In this document: positions 44,714-57,024 of the stretch, in pieces
Layout: each line of letters starts with the position of its first letter
Numbering within the stretch: the stretch's first letter is position 1
Assembly: GCF_003086295.3 (NCBI RefSeq)
Contig: NC_092044.1
Location: forward strand, 5,482,843-5,546,842
Source of the DNA: Arachis hypogaea
Taxonomy: Eukaryota > Streptophyta > Magnoliopsida > Fabales > Fabaceae
DNA length: 64,000 nucleotides
Direction of reading: 5' to 3'
Made by a program: the position numbers and the translations under genes
The notes under the pieces: model-generated
Seen by the model: the letters and a program-made list of their open reading frames with translations, nothing else
What the model was told of the DNA's origin: nothing
The model's database searches: none

Positions 44714-47300
44714 ATGGAAGAAGAAAGTCGCATGTACCGGTTAAATGGCGTCGCACATGTGGCTGGATATATCAACCAAGAGGTTGGTTAAACGACTTTT
44801 TATTATTATTTTGTTTAATGTTGTTATTATTAATGCTAGTTGTGTTATTAGTATTATAACAATTATTATGGAAATTTTTGTTATTATCATAAATGTGAGT
44901 TTTTTATATTTATTAAATTTCTAATTTATGTTATTGTTAAAATTATATTTTTAGTTTGACTTGTTAATATTATTGTTAGTGTTATTTTCGCTGTTCTTGT
45001 TATGGTTATTATTATTATTGATATTAGTGGGAGTTGTTAGTAATGTTGTATGTTGATATTTCGTTATCCATCTTTTTACAACCTAATAGGGTTATTAGTG
45101 GTGTGAGGAGACAACAGAATATGCATTTACACGACCGTGTTATACCTTATCTGGAGACCGCGGGCTTGTATCACTTGGCTAGGCTGAACAGTCAGTGGTT
45201 CTGGGTTGATGAGCCTCTACTTAGCGCATTCATTGAGAGGTGGTGTCCTGAGACCCACACCTTTCACATGCCCTTTGGGGAGTGTACGGTCACCTTGAAA
45301 GACGTGGCCTATCAGCTGGGTTTACCAATTGATGGTGAGCCTGTGAGTGGGTGCCTGAGTGAGTTTGAGAATCTGATGGAAAACGGAAGACCGGCATGGG
45401 TGTGGTTTCGCGAGTTGTTTGGGGAGTTACCTCCGCAGAATAAAGTCAAGCAGATGACAGTGTGCTACACATGGTTCCATGAGCGGTTTCGAGTTCTCCC
45501 AACAGATGCTACTGAAGACACGGTGCGTATATATGCGCGAGCCTATATTATGATGTTGTTGTCATCTCAGCTGTTTGCGGACAAGAACGCCAACCGTGTC
45601 CACCTTCGCTGGTTGCCTTATGTGGCATCATTGGAGGACTTGGGTAGATATAGCGGGGGCTCGGCGGCGCTGGCCTGGTTGTACAGATGTCTTTGTCGTG
45701 GGACAAACAAAAACGTTGTCAACTTGGCTGGGCCACTGCAGCTTCTACAGTCATAGATTTTTGGAGGTTTCCATGTTTGAGGCCTAGTGGTTTCAACATA
45801 TTTGGGTTTCCACTTGCATCCAAGTACTGATATATTATTTTAGGTCCACAACTTGTTCATTTACTTGTCGTGTTACCTGTTATCACATTATTTGAATTAA
45901 ACTTGTAGGTGGGCTGAGTATCTACCGAGGAACGATCCAGTGGATCAAAGAGTGGTGGCTGCACGCCTATGTTTGGATAGATTGCGTGTCCATGATATGA
46001 GTCATTTAGTTATCATTGATACAGTTATTTCTTCCTTGTTAGACTATTTCTTTTACGTAACGTTTCATTATGCGATGTAGATCGTGTGGGAGCCCTATTC
46101 CTCTCCCCGAGGTGGCAGCCGTTGTTCATCCGGAGATACTAGTTGACGAGTACCGCAGGCTATGAATGGCGGTGACTAGCCTGATTTATTTTGCCGCCGT
46201 TGAGTGGCACCAGGTGGATAGGGTTATGCCGCAGTTCGGAAGGGTTCAGCATCTCCCTCAGTTGGCTCTGAAATAGATTGGCTTCATGCGAAGGATGGGA
46301 GGGGTGGAGACAGGTGGTTCCCCACCTATTATCGGGAGTGGCATCAGCATTGGGAGGATCGGCATGTCACAGTTATACCGGTTGACAGAGTCGCTGATCC
46401 CGGTCCATCAGCTGAGTACCTTGACTGGTGGTGTCGTGTGGCCTACAGATTTTTATCCCCGGAGGTTGCATTTCAGGATCCCAGGCCGATTGTGTTGACT
46501 GAGGAGGCTCGTCATAGAGGGTCGTCACAGGCACCTCCGATGGTGCAAGTTGTCGATAGACCAGACAACCGGCGCGTGGACCGGCGTAGGCGTATCAGCA
46601 CACGTACCACGGATCGAGAGTGGCGATGGCTAGCCGACCGCTTGGAGGAGGACCAGCCTCGTGCTGATCATGGAGGTGATGTAGATTATCGTGTTCCTCG
46701 ACATAGGGCCAGACGACAGGGTCAGCGGGATGGTGGTGGACGGGTCCGGGGTAGAGGACCATCCGCTCAGTATGACAGTGGTCAGCATGCTGTTGGTGAG
46801 GATATTAGGGGTGTGGCCACAGGGATGGATCAGCCTACGTACGACGTAGGGGGTACTTCTCAGATGTTCGAGAGTGTCGACCCGCAGGCGTTCGCCGACT
46901 TACTACCGTGGCCGTCGGTATGGACATCGATGATCCTGTTAGTCAGTCAGAGTTCTTTAGAGATATAGCAGACATGTTAGGAGACGATGATGCCACTCAT
47001 TATAGGCCACAGATGCCTGAGGTTCATTCGCAGTATGCCGAGCACCAGCCACCGGTTCATGATGTTCAGTCTTAGTTGCCGGTTGACCTGAACGAGCCTG
47101 CAGCTCCTCCATTTGACCCATGGTTTGCGTTAGGAGGGACCCCAGCTTCGGCATTCAGCGCTGTTCCGTCTCAGGCACCGGTGCCACAGGTGGATCAGAG
47201 ACCGAGGAGGGTTCGTCGTGCTCCTTTATGTGGCACTGGAGGTCACCTTCTTGGTCAGTTCGACGATGATGACAGTGACATGATTGAGGATTCTGATTAG
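44714..47300 (+). pseudogene. Plant mobile domain (PMD/MAIN-like) gene of the Mutator-like element, pseudogene
   Basis: Exon 1 (44714-44782) reads MEEESRMYRLNGVAHVAGYI. The next exon starts near 45084 with RVISGVRRQQNMHLHDRVIP, then YLETAGLYHLARL, FIERWCPETHTFHMPFGE, VTLKDVAYQLGLPI, GRPAWVWFRELFGELPP, YARAYIMMLLSSQLFADKNA, HLRWLPYVASLEDL and SAALAWLYRCLCRGTNKN. After lesions it continues WEPYSSPEVAAVVHPEIL, FAAVEWHQVDRVMPQFG and DPGPSAEYLDWW, then an Arg-rich linker, PVDLNEPAAPPFDPW and an acidic end (DDDDSDMIEDSD). Lesions: a Trp codon replaced by TAG after LLQS, TGA in RRL/MAV where Trp is expected, a T-run frameshift after IF, a frameshift before IDWLHAKDGRG, and at least one more near 46960. 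PMD proteins are known host silencing or development factors (MAIN, MAIL1) and transposon passengers. Confidence 0.88.
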
Positions 47301-47504
47301 TTATCTGTGTTTTTTCTTTTTCTATGTACTTTGTTTCATTATGTTCTTGGAACCATGTTTAAACTTTTATTCTGCTATCCGGTGTTGTATCTTATCCCTA
47401 TGTATGTGACTATTAAATATGTTTCATGATGTATTTGACCGAGTTAGTTTGTCTAAACAATATAAGCACATTAACACAAAACAATATAAGCACGTTAACA
47501 CTAA

Positions 47505-48359
47505 TTAAACTGTCTCAATTGAAATTGCCCAATCTGAAATTCTGAAATTCTGTAGATGAATCCCAATTGTAACAACTCCTGCCGGGTGTTCACCCAGAGC
47601 CTCCAAGTTTAGAGTGGAGAAGTGTGGAGGGTACTGCTGTGTCCCAGAACTTGAAGGCGCTTGTTGTGCATGTGGATTAGCACCTGTGTCATCATCGTTG
47701 TCCCTAAAGATATTTACAGGCTCCTGGTCAGAGTTTTCATCCCGCATTGCATTCTCTACTCGATCAGGTTCCCCGAAGCTTTGATCTTCATCAACTATGG
47801 CACGACCTGAGTCCCCCTCAAATGCCTGCTACCAGACCCCTTGATTAGGCAAAGGTACAGAACCAACTGCCTCCGTTCGTCCTAAATCAGCCGCGAAGGA
47901 AGGTGATGCAACCTGCGGAACAGATGGTCGGACCACAGGCATCGAACAAGACGCATCGCCTGCAGCAGTCGAGCTATGAACAGGAGCCGATGCCCCAGAA
48001 CTATCGACGGCAACCTCCAACTTCGCATACAGCTCGTGTATTCTGACCTCCGAAAAACTCCTAATGCAATGAAACAGAACCCTAATATCTTCGTCAGCCG
48101 CTAACACGAACGTATCATACTGAACACCGCTCGAGACTACAGCGATGGAAATCTTGTAGAATATCTTCTTCACCGACTTGCTCCCAAATACCCCAAACTT
48201 CTGCAAGATTCTGTTCTTCACATCCGACAAAGTGCTTGATGAACTAATGAATACACTCAATGTTTCTCTGTCTGTGAACTTCACACCATATTTTTTGCTT
48301 CTTTTGATTTTTCCAAAGCAATGCACTAAGACAAGAACACTCTCTTCCTCACTTGACAT
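47505..48359 (-). pseudogene. MURA-like transposase amino-terminal part (PB1-like domain), pseudogene
   Basis: Starts at ATG 48359 (MSSEEESVLVLVHCFGKI). The first 120 residues include GVKFTDRETLSVFISSSSTL, VKNRILQKFG, VKKIFYKISIAVVSSGVQYD, ADEDIRVLFHCIRSF and RIHELYAKLEV, a PB1-like amino-terminal region I associate with legume Mutator transposases. A Ser/Pro-rich linker follows, with a TAG after NQGVW; the frame stays open on both sides of it. It then reads EDQSFGEPDRVENAMRDENS and PPHFSTLNLEALGEHPAG and ends at TAA. The full protein should continue with a zinc finger, a DDE catalytic core and a SWIM finger; none is present, so transposition must be supplied in trans. It converges on the PMD gene with about 200 bp between the stops. 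Confidence 0.75.
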
Positions 48360-48419
48360 TGTGATAATGATCTCTTCACCAGCTTGAATCTCACTCACCT
48401 ATATATAAATTTTCCATCC

Positions 48420-48690
48420 TCATAAACCGTGCTAGCTTACAAGGGTTTATGCCCATTGGAGGTCTTTCATAAACCGTTGCTGTCAGCCGCGTTTTATTCA
48501 TATTTATCTTTATAAACCGTGACTGTTTCCAGCGGTTTTTCTCTTTCATTCACAAAGGATAAACCGTGGCTACCTACCACGGTTTACGTTAACATTTTTT
48601 TTTAGTAAAACCTTTCTTCCAGCCACGGTTTATGTATAACTAAGAATCGTGATTGGCTCCCACGGTTTATATAGATAATAAAATAAGATA
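48420..48690. repeat. Right subterminal array of AAACCGTGG palindromes
   Basis: Units: CATAAACCGTGC..AAGGGTTTATG, CATAAACCGTTG..CGCGTTTTAT, TAAACCGTGAC..AGCGGTTTT, TAAACCGTGGC..CCACGGTTTA, AAAACCTTTC..CCACGGTTTA and AATCGTGATT..CCACGGTTTA. Same length, arms and spacing class as the left array, so the two arrays are functional equivalents at the two ends. Confidence 0.88.
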
Positions 48691-48773
48691 TCCAAGTATC
48701 AATTTTTCCATTGTTGTAATTTGATAAACATTTCTATTGTTTATTTTAAATTAGTCATTTGTCCTGAGAGTGG

Positions 48774-48815
48774 AGCAAATGTCCCCTATTATACTACCTA
48801 AGTTCGTCCCTGGTC
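48774..48815 (-). mobile_element. hAT-like element, terminal part to the right of the Mutator insertion
   Basis: The complement begins CCAGGGACGAACTTAGG and resembles the first 45 bp of the element at 40711 (CAGGGACGGACCTAAG...GGACATTTGC). It continues into 44250 and leftward once the Mutator element and one 9-bp repeat are removed. Confidence 0.75.
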
Positions 48816-49411
48816 TCGAGCGATCGTCTGGAACGTGAACATTGTAGTTAGGTGGCCCAATAATAATGGATCGAATAAATTTTGATACTATATTAAAATT
48901 GAGATTATGTGGGCTGCTAAATCAACTTTAAAAACTAATTCATGAAGTAAAAAATATCTCATATTTATAAACTCTTTGGAGAAACCTTATCCATAAGAGA
49001 TAGACTTGTAATAAAATTTATCCTATCAATAGCTAAAAATGTCCCCATTATATACAATAAATTATTGTTATTAAGCTTTCCTTTCTCATTTGCAACGCCA
49101 TCAATTTTAAGAATTTTTATTTTACTAAACTAAATTAAAATTAATGTTATTTTCTGATCCTATTTTAATTTATTTTTCGAACTTTAATTGTCAACATGTG
49201 CTTTTTTTAAAAATCAACAGAATATATTATTTTTAACAAATATTTTTAATTATTAATCTAATTTTTTTAGTTTAATAATTTAACAACACATTTTTAATCC
49301 ATACTTTTAAATACTACTAATTCATACTTTTAAATATTACTAGTTAATGACTGACCAAAAAATAAATTCCACTAACTTTAGCATTATTTGAAAAAAAAGT
49401 ATAGGTATAAA
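48816..49411. other. AT-rich spacer
   Basis: No gene. Contains the 48880-48985 segment shared with 43340-43445, and a short local repeat CATACTTTTAAATA (49300-49340). Confidence 0.5.
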
Positions 49412-50229
49412 CAGTAACGGATCTAGAAAACTTTGGTAGTAAGAGGAAAATTTATATAACGTGATAATAATTTTTATAATAAAAATAATATGTGTATATA
49501 AAAAATTAAATATTAAATTATCTATTAACCACTATATATCTGTATATAAATACATGTATTGTTTAACTTATTTTTAATATATATTTTATATTTTAATATA
49601 TATTTTTTATATAGATAATTATTTTTAATATACATATAACAAGATTATTGTTATGATTATATTTTATTATTGTAAAATATGATTAGCTTTCAAAATATCT
49701 AATATACAAATTGAAACTCTAAAATAGTAATTTAAATAATAATATATAATTTAAAATTCTATTATTTTAGGTTTTATATTTTTAAAAAATTAAGTAATTT
49801 TTTTCTTAACACTACCATCAAAATTTCTCTCTTTTCATATGTATATATTACTAAACAATTATTTAGAAATTCACTTCCCAATATAATTAGAAGTCAACTC
49901 TTATTGATATTCATAGTTAAAAAAATTCTTTCAATTAATATAGTTACTAAAGCTAATTTGAAAAGAAAATAAATAATATTCTTTTGAGTTGATTTTTAAA
50001 AAGAACACTAATTTTATTTAAATCTGATAATTGATCATTCTAACGAATATCTAATATAAAATTTTTAAATTAACAATTAAGTACCAAAAGTTAAATAAAA
50101 AATTATTGTGGGGTCAAATTTAATAATCTGATAAAAACAAATAAATATTATGATCATATATTACTCAAAACAAATCTAAATTGTAGTGGGGCGCTTGCGC
50201 CCACACCACTAGCCTTGGAACCGTCCCTG
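49412..50229. mobile_element. hAT-like non-autonomous element, 818 bp
   Basis: The ends CAGTAACGGATCTAG and the complement of CAGGGACGGTTCCAAGG are inverted. An 8-bp near-duplication GGTATAAA/GGTATAGT flanks it. It is a diverged member of the family at 40711-41885. Confidence 0.72.
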
Positions 50230-50657
50230 GGTATAGTAGCAAGTGGGATCATTTATACTTCTTGTAAAATGGGCTATGAATTTAGCTAATATGCTAGTAA
50301 ATCAACTTGGTTAACCTATTTGTCTCGTTTTGGAAAGAAAATTGGGGAAAAAATTGAAATTAGCTAGGGATATGATTTTTAAAATTATTTAATTAATTTA
50401 TTCTCAATTCCATCTCCAAAGTTTTAAATACGTTTCAATTGTCTTTAATAACCCTAAATTTGTACTTTAACGTGCCACATGCTAATTAAATCTTGTATTT
50501 ATGATATATATAACTGAAAATCCTATGAAAAAGGAATTTACAGAGTCTAGTTCGGAATCTAATCTTCAATCGTATGTTTCCAATAACAAGAGGCCAAAAT
50601 GAAGCTAGGGCACAAAACAACTTAGTGTAAATAACAAAATGGACCTAATAGCTATAG

Positions 50658-50840
50658 ATTTTTTTTTTCACGATATCTCCTAATCCGATAGGTCAAAAAT
50701 TAATCTGTCGCGAATCTGAGCTCCATTTAAAGGGTTTGTCGCTGGCCAATGGGTTGCTGTATGTACAAAGCGGGATCCAAACCCCCGATACTTGCTTAAA
50801 CAGACGAGTGAACTGACCACTCGACCAACCCAAATTAGTT
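50658..50840 (-). mobile_element. tRNA-derived SINE, copy 2
   Basis: The minus strand reads TTGGGTTGGTCGAGTGGTCA, then a B-box-like GGGGGTTTGGATCCCGC, then ACAAACCCTTTAAATGGAGC and a 3' end CCTATCGGATTAGGAG followed by an A run (T run at 50660-50668). This is the most complete of the three copies. Confidence 0.85.
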
Positions 50841-53357
50841 ACAGCAATAGATTATTGATAAGAATTTTTATTGTTATTATTACTAGTTTATTACTAGCTA
50901 TCACGCATCACCCTAGCTATTCGTAATTCATACCCTGAAACAGTTCCTAATTTGTCTTGTAATTCTTTCTGTCATTGTATGAGAGACACGATATCCAATA
51001 ATATAATAATTAAGTTGAAAAATAATTGTTCAATCAATGCCTGTATTAAAAGAAGTTTGTAGTCTGTATAGACTATAGAGTGAAAATTTCACAGCTTCGA
51101 CCCGATTTTCAGAATTATAGTTTGTCATGTCATGTTAATTCTTCCATAGTCAATAATTCAGGGCCCACATCCTTCTAAATAATTTGGAAATTTGCAAAGT
51201 AAATTAAATTAATAACCATTTCGAATTTGAAGTATTTTCTGTTTGGAGATTATGAAATCCCCATATAAAAAGACTATGAAAGATAATATCAAATTATGAT
51301 TTAGTTTATTAAGGTTAAATCAAATAATATCAAACTATGATTTAATTTTCATTAGGGTTAAATTTAGTGCATGCTAGACCATATTTCAATAATGGAGAAG
51401 CTTGAAGATGATGAAGCAGTATATATATGAACAATTCATCAAAATGAATGAATAATGAGGGCAGAAAAGAATAGATATGCAGAGAAGATTTTTTGACAAT
51501 AAAAAAATAGAACTAGAATGAATATGAGCACACTGAACTACTGAAGAGAATTTACACAAGAGTAGTAATCATAGCGAATCAAGTAATGAAGTCATTTAGA
51601 GTAGTAGGCAATTATATATGATTCAATGTTCATGGATTTTTTTTAAGAAATGTAACGAATTTTTTTATTTGTATTTTTTAAATTTTGAATTTTACTTTAA
51701 AAGGTAAAGTATGATTTATTACTATTTATTTTATAGGTAAAATCAAGAAAAAATATAAGAAAAAAAATATTCAATGATAAAAAATCTTACTTTATCCTCT
51801 AAAATAAAAATATAAAATTTAGAGGATCCAAATTCTGAATTTTTTTATCTAATTGGAAAATTATATAATCATAGTTGTATTCATAATTGTTTTATGAGAT
51901 TTTACGCTACTGTTTTGAACCACGACTATTAATAGCAATATTTAATTTATTTCCGTTAATTTAGATACATGTTTATGTCGTATTTATTAAAAAATTTATA
52001 ATATATGTACAATTAAGGTGTCAATATTATCAAAATATAATGAAGATACGGAATATGATTTTGGTGAAAATATTTTGTTAAAGTTAAAAAAAAAATGAAG
52101 TACTAAAATGTGTACAATAGAAAGAAGTTGTTCTCTTGTATATGCTCTTTTTAATATTTTATTTATATATAATACTTTATAATATATATCGATCGAGCAT
52201 ATATTTAATTACTATATAATCGCATCTAGATTTATTTTAATCAATATAAATAATCATGCATGCATTGCATGAATTTGAATATAAAAATAAAGTGCATCCA
52301 TATATATTGGCGTGCATATTAATTAATGAATTTTAAAAAAATGCTTGGAGGCACGAAAAGCACATTAATATTGATCGGATTTTTAGGCCGTAGATAGAAG
52401 ACTAAATTAAACTATATGTTTTGTCTTTTTATGTACTTTTGGAATTTATGAATTTGTTTATTTATTTTCAAAAAAAGACATTTATGAAATTGAGACCATT
52501 TTGTATCTATTCGAGTGTTTGTGTTTTGTTGAAGCGATTGAACAATGAACAACCGACACATAGACTTTGCCTTTGGGCATGCATAGCATGTCTTTATATC
52601 ATATCATTATGCAATAATAGAACATATTCATATTATAATAAAATATTATCATCACTATCAACTATATATATATATATTAGGGTTTAGGGGAATTTTATGG
52701 TGCTTATTAATTGTTGTCTAATTTTTGCTTAATTTACTATTTGTGATAAGTTTTAAATTTTTAAAAATAATTTATTTTTATATTATTTAAATTAAATATT
52801 AATTTTTAATCTTTTTTAATAAATAAGTACCAATTTTTTAGGACCATAACATTCACCTATATATTATATATAGACCAGGTGTTAGGTATAGGCTTATATC
52901 AAGTATAAACTACTTTGAAACTAATATAGTTGTTGAAATTAAATATGGTTGGACTAATATGATGCTTATACTTTTCGCCAAATTAAATAGTATCTAACAA
53001 ATTTGTTTTAACTAAATAATATAATTATTTGAATAATAATTAGCAAAATAATTATTATTTTATAAATGATAGATTGTGTTAAAATTAAATGAGTTTTATT
53101 TTTTATGTATTAAGCAAAAGGTTAATTTAAATACTTTATTTTTTCTTGAATAGTATCGACAAATTAAATAATAATTCTTGCATTTAATTAAAAATGTTAG
53201 TTGGAGAAAATGATTTGTTAGTTTATAGCATACTATAATAATATGAAGGACTAATATTTGTTAATTAAGAATAATGTTTTTCTAATATATAACCCAAAAG
53301 AAATTATACTGCAATTGTTTCAGTATGTAATATAAGAAATATATATATATATATATA
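50841..53357. other. AT-rich DNA with one MITE, no gene
   Basis: No frame with recognisable content. The open frame at 52421-52687 is biased by AT content and has no domain. A MITE lies at 51645-51840. Confidence 0.5.
51645..51840. mobile_element. MITE (CTCTAAAATTTGAATTTTA family), copy 2
   Basis: TTTGAATTTTACTTTAAAAG at the left is mirrored by TTTATCCTCTAAAATAAAAA...AAAATTTAGAGGATCC at the right. Partner of 39575-39735. Confidence 0.65.
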
Positions 53358-53980
53358 CTACAACAATATAGATTATTTTTTAGGGTTATAATGTGTAAAA
53401 GAAAATTAAAATTTGCCAAAAAAAAAACAAATTTTGACAATATTTTAACTATGAAAATATGTTAATAAAAATTTTGTCAAAAATAGTATTTTTAACATAT
53501 AAGTGATTGTGAAAAAAATTTAAATCTTATTTTGATAAATATTGGCTGTCAAAAATAATTTGTTAGAAAATTTTGAGAACATATTTTCTGTGATACTTAT
53601 TAATTGTCAAAAATACTATTTATTTTGACACTTATTGACTATAAAATATTCTCAACAAAAAATTTTAACAAAGAATGAGATGTGATCTTGAAACTAAAGA
53701 ATAAATTGAGATTTTGAAGATAAAGAATGAGTAGTATAATCCTAAACTGAGAGCAGTGTGATGTCAAAATTAACAGAGCCCAAAGAAGAAAAAAAATAGT
53801 AGAGTAAATTGAAAACAAATGAGTGTCAAAATTGAGGAGTAATTTTTTACGATCAAATTTTTCGTCAAGAAAATATAGAAAATTTGACATTTGTGATATT
53901 TGTCAAAAATATATATTAATTTTGACATTTAATTATGGTGTTAAAAAATAAAGTGTCAAAATAACTCTATTTTCTTGTAA
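53358..53980. mobile_element. CACTA-like non-autonomous element
   Basis: The left end CTACAACAATATAG and the complement of the right end, ATTACAAGAAAATAG, resemble the CACTACAAGAAAA terminus of plant CACTA elements. Motifs such as TTTGTCAAAAAT and ATTTTTGACA repeat in both orientations inside. The flanks are AT dinucleotide runs, so the 3-bp duplication cannot be read. Confidence 0.5.
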
Positions 53981-53999
53981 TGATATATATTATATATAT

Positions 54000-54981
54000 G
54001 GTGAGTTCTACCCAACCCCCTCTATTTTAACATGTAAATTACCCCTCGTAACGTGACATGCTTTAATTGAATGCTTAGTTTTAGTTTGAGTTAATTTAAC
54101 TCAATAAGAGTTAATATGTTGACTAAAGTAGGGTAATTTTGTAATTAAATATTTTTATAAGAGGGATAAATATATAATTTCTATAAACATTAAAAATAAA
54201 GTTATATTTTTATTATTGTGTAGAAATTCAATTTACCCCGGTCCCATCTCTCTCTGAAATTGAAAGAAAAAATCAACTCATTGGGTGTTTCATATTTTGA
54301 TGAACCAGTAAATAAGTATTTAGAGAAAATAACTAATTAAATGGCTAGGGAAAAAAGATTTGAGTCTGTCAGAACACCGTGAGACCATCTCGACCACAAG
54401 GTTGTAGCGCGAACGATCCTCCACCGTTCAGATGGCATGCGCTTTGGAACAATTAATCACACTCTGACCTCACGGTCATAGTTCATCCGCCAGACTTTGG
54501 TTCCTGTCTTCTTAGAACTCAAGGATACAGATGTAGGAGCCTATAGAACAGATCCTGTTCAAGTAAGGTCGTGTTCTGTGTTTTGTGTTCTTTGTGTTTA
54601 GTTATAAAAACTGCTTTTGTTTTGTGAACCTAGCCCAAGTGAGACTAAGTTTACGTTTGCGAAATTCAGAAAATCTTAAAATTTAAGAACGTGAAATCGA
54701 TTATGATGACTTTTTATGATGATAGTGTAGAAGGGGAAGACGAAAAAGAAGATGAAAATAATGATGATGATGATGATAATGATAGTGATGGTGATGATGA
54801 TATGGGATTTCTGGATGGCATTGAAATTAAATTTGGAGGTATTTAATTACATAATCACCCACTTTGGGCTATAATTTAATTACTAATAATTTAACCATAG
54901 TTAACATAGCAACCAATTAAAAGATGACATGTCACAGAGGGTAAATTACATATTATTATAAGAAGGATATGCTAGAATTTA

Positions 54982-54990
<9 letters not shown>
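54000..54990. mobile_element. Long-TIR (Mutator-like) element with exon-like interior
   Basis: Left GTGAGTTCTACCCAACCCCC...TGTAAATTACCC...GTGACATGC...TTTAATTG and the complement of the right end (GGTAAATTCTAGCATATCC...TGTAATTTACCC...GACATGTC...TTTTAATTG) are long imperfect TIRs. The interior 54370-54561 has balanced composition and reads HLDHKVVARTILHRSDGMRF...VPVFLELKDTDVGAYRTD before a donor-like GTAAGG. A short acidic frame (54705-54845, EDENNDDDDDNDSDGDDD) follows. The source gene is not recognised. Confidence 0.6.
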
Positions 54991-55022
<32 letters not shown>

Positions 55023-55484
55023 ACAATAAACACGGTTTCCTAAAAATATTATATTATTTAATTTTTTTCATTTTTGTTCACCTCTCTCCAACAATCCAAC
55101 TCATGTAATAAGATGAATAAACAAAGACTAACACGATCCTCCTAACATGCAAATTTAATAGTAATTGTAATTTGTCACATACATTTAGATAGTAGTAGAT
55201 GACTGGAGCATGTTCCATATAAGCTGGTTGCTATATATTAAATATATATACCTTTAAAATAATGTCTTCTTGTTTCCTAGTAAAAGTAAAAGAAAAATGT
55301 CCAAAGACCTAATTTAATTGTTTAATATTTGTATTTGTAATATTTTAAAATAATGGATGCAAGCATTGTTAGAGCAGTACATCCCAAATAAACGAGTGAA
55401 AGAGAAGATATTTAATTTTAAAAAATAATTATTAAATAAAGACGTGAAAAGTTACATAGTAAGAATAAATTTATAAAATAAAAC
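54991..55484. other. AT-rich spacer
   Basis: An AT dinucleotide run lies at about 54978-55016. No gene seen. Confidence 0.5.
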
Positions 55485-56050
55485 TTTTTTTTTCAAGGAA
55501 AACTGATCAAATTCATTCTTAAAAGAGATCACTCGTTTTTTAAATTAATTTTTCAAAGATTTGTTTTAATCAAATTCGTCCTTCAAATATTTTAAATTAA
55601 TTACGTTAGTCATTATTCATTTTGTCATTTTTTTGTTGTTGACAATATCAAAATTTGTTAATATAGTATGTAATTATGTAAGTGATACTATAACACATAC
55701 ATAGAAATCTTAATTAATTATTAACATGATAAGTTTATAAAATTAGATAAAATCAAAATCTAATTGAGGAGAGAATTTGAGGCATTGGAATCCCTTAATT
55801 TAGAGTTGATTTGATTTAATTTCATAAATTTATCATGTTGGCGGTGAATTAGGACTATTAATTGTATGTTGTGGTGTTATTTAACATGTCATATCAACAA
55901 ATTTTGATGTCATTAATAGCGAAAGTGGCTAGAAAACTAAAATAGTTAATTTAAAATATATGAAGGACGCGGATTTGATTAGAAAAAAATTTCGAGAACT
56001 AATTTAGAGAATAAATACTTTTTTAAAAACTAATTTCATTATTTACTCTT
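55485..56050. mobile_element. Long-TIR non-autonomous element
   Basis: TTTTAATCAAATTCGTCCTTC near the left end and its inverted counterpart GAAGGACGCGGATTTGATTAG near the right end lie within arms of about 130 bp that also share TAAATTAATTACGTTAGTCA-like sequence. Typical of Mutator-like MITEs. The duplication was not resolved. Confidence 0.6.
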
Positions 56051-56704
56051 TTTTTCAAACATGAGAGTATTTAATTAAATGTATAATTAAATTGGATATA
56101 TAAGCATTTCAAAATGAAAAGATTGAACCAGTGAAGAACTAGAATTTTTTTAAAAAATATATACAAACACACACGTGCGTACATTAAGTTTTGTGAGACC
56201 AATACTTAAAAAAACAGTTTCATATTGGGAGATTAAGACCTTAAAAAGAGTTTTATAAAATTTTAGACTCTTCTATATCATATGATATAGTTTTTATGAT
56301 GATGGTTCTCTCAATATTTTGTAAGTTCTTATATTGGTGTTTTCGTAGAAAAATCGAAAAAGATTACCAATAAAAAATTCTTACCACTAGAGAATTGTGA
56401 TGGTCAATATACCGACTCTTAATAAAAAAAAAAGGTTGTAGGACCAATATTTAAAAAAACAATTCTACAAAAAAAGGAGGACAATACAAAAAAAAAAAAA
56501 AACTTGTAAAATTTTGGTCTGTTTTATCATATGAGCTAACTAGTTTTTTAAGATTCTGTAACTCATTATAATATATTATATGTACCATTAATTAATTGTA
56601 AGATTCAAATAACTTATGTTCCCTAACGTTTTCAAATGTACCCTATATGCTCCAAAACTGAAGCAAACACATAATAATAAACAGAGACTAATCACAATTT
56701 CGCA

Positions 56705-56746
<42 letters not shown>

Positions 56747-56952
56747 TAGTGGTTGTTTAGACATTAATTTGAATTAAAATTACTCTAGAGAATAGGCTCC
56801 GTAATTTGCAAGAACATGTTGACTGTAACATGTTCTGATCATGATATGATCTAATTCTACTTGCTAATTCAGCATGCCACTTTTGTCTTATTATATGATG
56901 CATGAACTTTCCAAGTAAGACAAAAAGTTCAAATTATTTAACTACAAGAAGA

Positions 56953-57024
<72 letters not shown>

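Larger units (their letters stand above)
44260..48764. mobile_element. Mutator-like element with PMD and MURA-N pseudogenes, 4.5 kb
   Basis: Ends GGCAATTTACCAATTTAAAA (left) and the complement of GGACAAATGACTAATTTAAA (right) begin imperfect TIRs of about 100 bp. A 9-bp near-duplication TAAGAGTGG/TGAGAGTGG flanks it (44251-44259 and 48765-48773). Inside each TIR is an array of imperfect palindromes. The content is a PMD gene (+) and the amino-terminal part of a MURA-type transposase (-), tail to tail. The catalytic transposase domain is missing, so this copy needs a helper. Confidence 0.88.

Noticed and set aside
45575..45787. Second plus-strand frame within the PMD gene
   Set aside because: Out of phase with the PMD exon; its end merely picks up the frame after the T-run shift.
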